A stretch of 43,094 nt of DNA from UBA6544 sp049601975 (GTDB lineage: Bacteria; Pseudomonadota; Alphaproteobacteria; UBA8366). The translations under genes and the position numbers were made by a program. How positions within the stretch are numbered: position 1 is the stretch's first letter; each line of letters begins with the position of its first letter. The stretch covers positions 1 through 43,094 of the forward strand of contig JBMYRC010000019.1 of assembly GCA_049601975.1 (NCBI GenBank), in the 5' to 3' direction. A model generated the notes under the pieces. That model was not told the DNA's origin and did not search any database. It worked only from the letters and a program-made list of their open reading frames with translations. This document shows, piece after piece, positions 42,793 through 43,094 of this stretch.

Positions 42793-43094
42793 ATGAGACT
42801 TACCTGTCCAAATTGCAGTTCCCGATTCAAGGTTAAGGACGGTGCGCTTGGAACAAAGGGCCGGAAGGTCAAATGCGGTAAGTGCGGGCATCGTTGGCAT
42901 GCGATGCCCGAAGCCGCACCTGCGCCTGGTGCGGCGGCTAAGCCTGCGGCGGCACCTGCGGACCCGACAGAGGACTTCGCCCCACCACCGCCGCCGCCAG
43001 TTACCGATCCGACGGATCCGCCGCCGCCGCCGCCAGTTGCCGATCCGACGGATGCGCCGCCGCCGCCCGTGCCACAAGTTGCTCCGGTCGCGGA
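42793..43094 (+). CDS. MJ0042-type zinc-ribbon protein with proline-rich repeats, N-terminal part
   Basis: The frame is open to the right edge of the window, so the 3' end is missing. The start at 42793 (MRLTCPNCSSRF) has a GGAAG site five bases away and gives the standard MJ0042 beginning; an ATG at 42775 would add six residues. Zinc ligands are C5, C8, C28 and C31 (CPNC ... CGKCGHRWH). After residue 40 the protein is alanine/proline-rich with two near-identical 12-residue repeats (PPPPPPVTDPTD, PPPPPPVADPTD) and the beginning of a third. Full-length relatives usually continue into a membrane helix and DUF3426-type domain. It is divergent from ftsE, as in many alphaproteobacteria. Confidence 0.85.
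   Translation, partial: MRLTCPNCSSRFKVKDGALGTKGRKVKCGKCGHRWHAMPEAAPAPGAAAKPAAAPADPTEDFAPPPPPPVTDPTDPPPPPPVADPTDAPPPPVPQVAPVA
42982..43053 (+). repeat. Two tandem 36-base units encoding a proline-aspartate repeat
   Basis: Units at 42982-43017 and 43018-43053 encode PPPPPPVTDPTD and PPPPPPVADPTD, and a partial third unit follows. The units stay in frame with the zinc-ribbon gene. They could vary in number between strains by slippage. Confidence 0.8.

Noticed and set aside
42769..43077. Minus-strand 102-codon open frame at the right end
   Set aside because: It is the arginine-rich antisense of the proline/zinc-ribbon gene, produced by GC-rich repeats, and has no family similarity.
1..43094. 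CRISPR arrays, tRNA or rRNA genes, integrases and insertion sequences
   Set aside because: No spaced direct repeats, no rRNA-like or cloverleaf segments and no transposase or integrase motifs were seen; the scars at 26.1 and 39.38 kb carry no element remnant.

Overview
The window looks like a moderately GC-rich alphaproteobacterial chromosome, most like Rhodospirillales. The main clues are a chorismate mutase / hisC / prephenate dehydrogenase operon converging on a DUF2125-type gene, and an ftsE-ftsX-ydcF-plsC run divergent from an MJ0042 zinc-ribbon gene. No rRNA, tRNA, CRISPR array or intact insertion sequence was seen. Assignments come from reading motifs and family resemblance; no database search was run.

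Region 1 (1-23 kb) is an accessory carboxylic-acid / acyl-CoA catabolic block. It holds two acyl-CoA ligases (one cut by the window start), an Old-Yellow-Enzyme-type flavo-iron-sulfur oxidoreductase, four family III (CaiB/BaiF) CoA-transferases (one close to 2-methylfumaryl-CoA isomerase, Mct), a PTP-type phosphatase, a DAO-family oxidase, a metallo-beta-lactamase-fold hydrolase, a LigI-like amidohydrolase, and a thiamine-diphosphate trio (E1 alpha, E1 beta and an acetolactate-synthase-like enzyme) with no E2 or E3 beside it. A tandem pair of adenylate-cyclase/TolB/TPR genes sits in the middle, and both copies are broken.

Region 2 (22.9-26.6 kb) is a gene graveyard. It contains an O-GlcNAc-transferase-like (SPINDLY) gene, a sugar-nucleotide epimerase and a secreted SNase-like nuclease, all on the minus strand, all with stops and/or frameshifts, and the last two fused at a deletion scar. 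One intact 58-residue zinc-ribbon gene precedes the nuclease remnant. An AT-rich gene-free stretch lies inside this region.

Region 3 (26.8-37.3 kb) is mostly intact and core-like: a 3-hydroxyacyl-CoA dehydrogenase, an exported TPR protein, a Gld-type ABC exporter (ATPase, permease, auxiliary protein), the aromatic amino-acid operon, the DUF2125-like protein and a ChaC-type gamma-glutamylcyclotransferase.

Region 4 (37.3-43.1 kb) begins with two decayed genes (an HD phosphohydrolase and a DUF3772/MscS channel). The channel runs into an amputated 5' end of a class II ribonucleotide reductase gene. It ends with the intact plsC / ydcF / ftsX / ftsE group and the start of a zinc-ribbon/proline-repeat protein.

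The most unusual property is decay. Nine genes or gene remnants in 43 kb carry frameshifts, nonsense codons or deletion scars, while neighbouring metabolic and cell-division genes are clean. That fits a lineage in relaxed selection, for example recent host association or a small population. Raw sequencing error is less likely because many lesions are point nonsense changes, catalytic-residue losses and junctions rather than only homopolymer slips.
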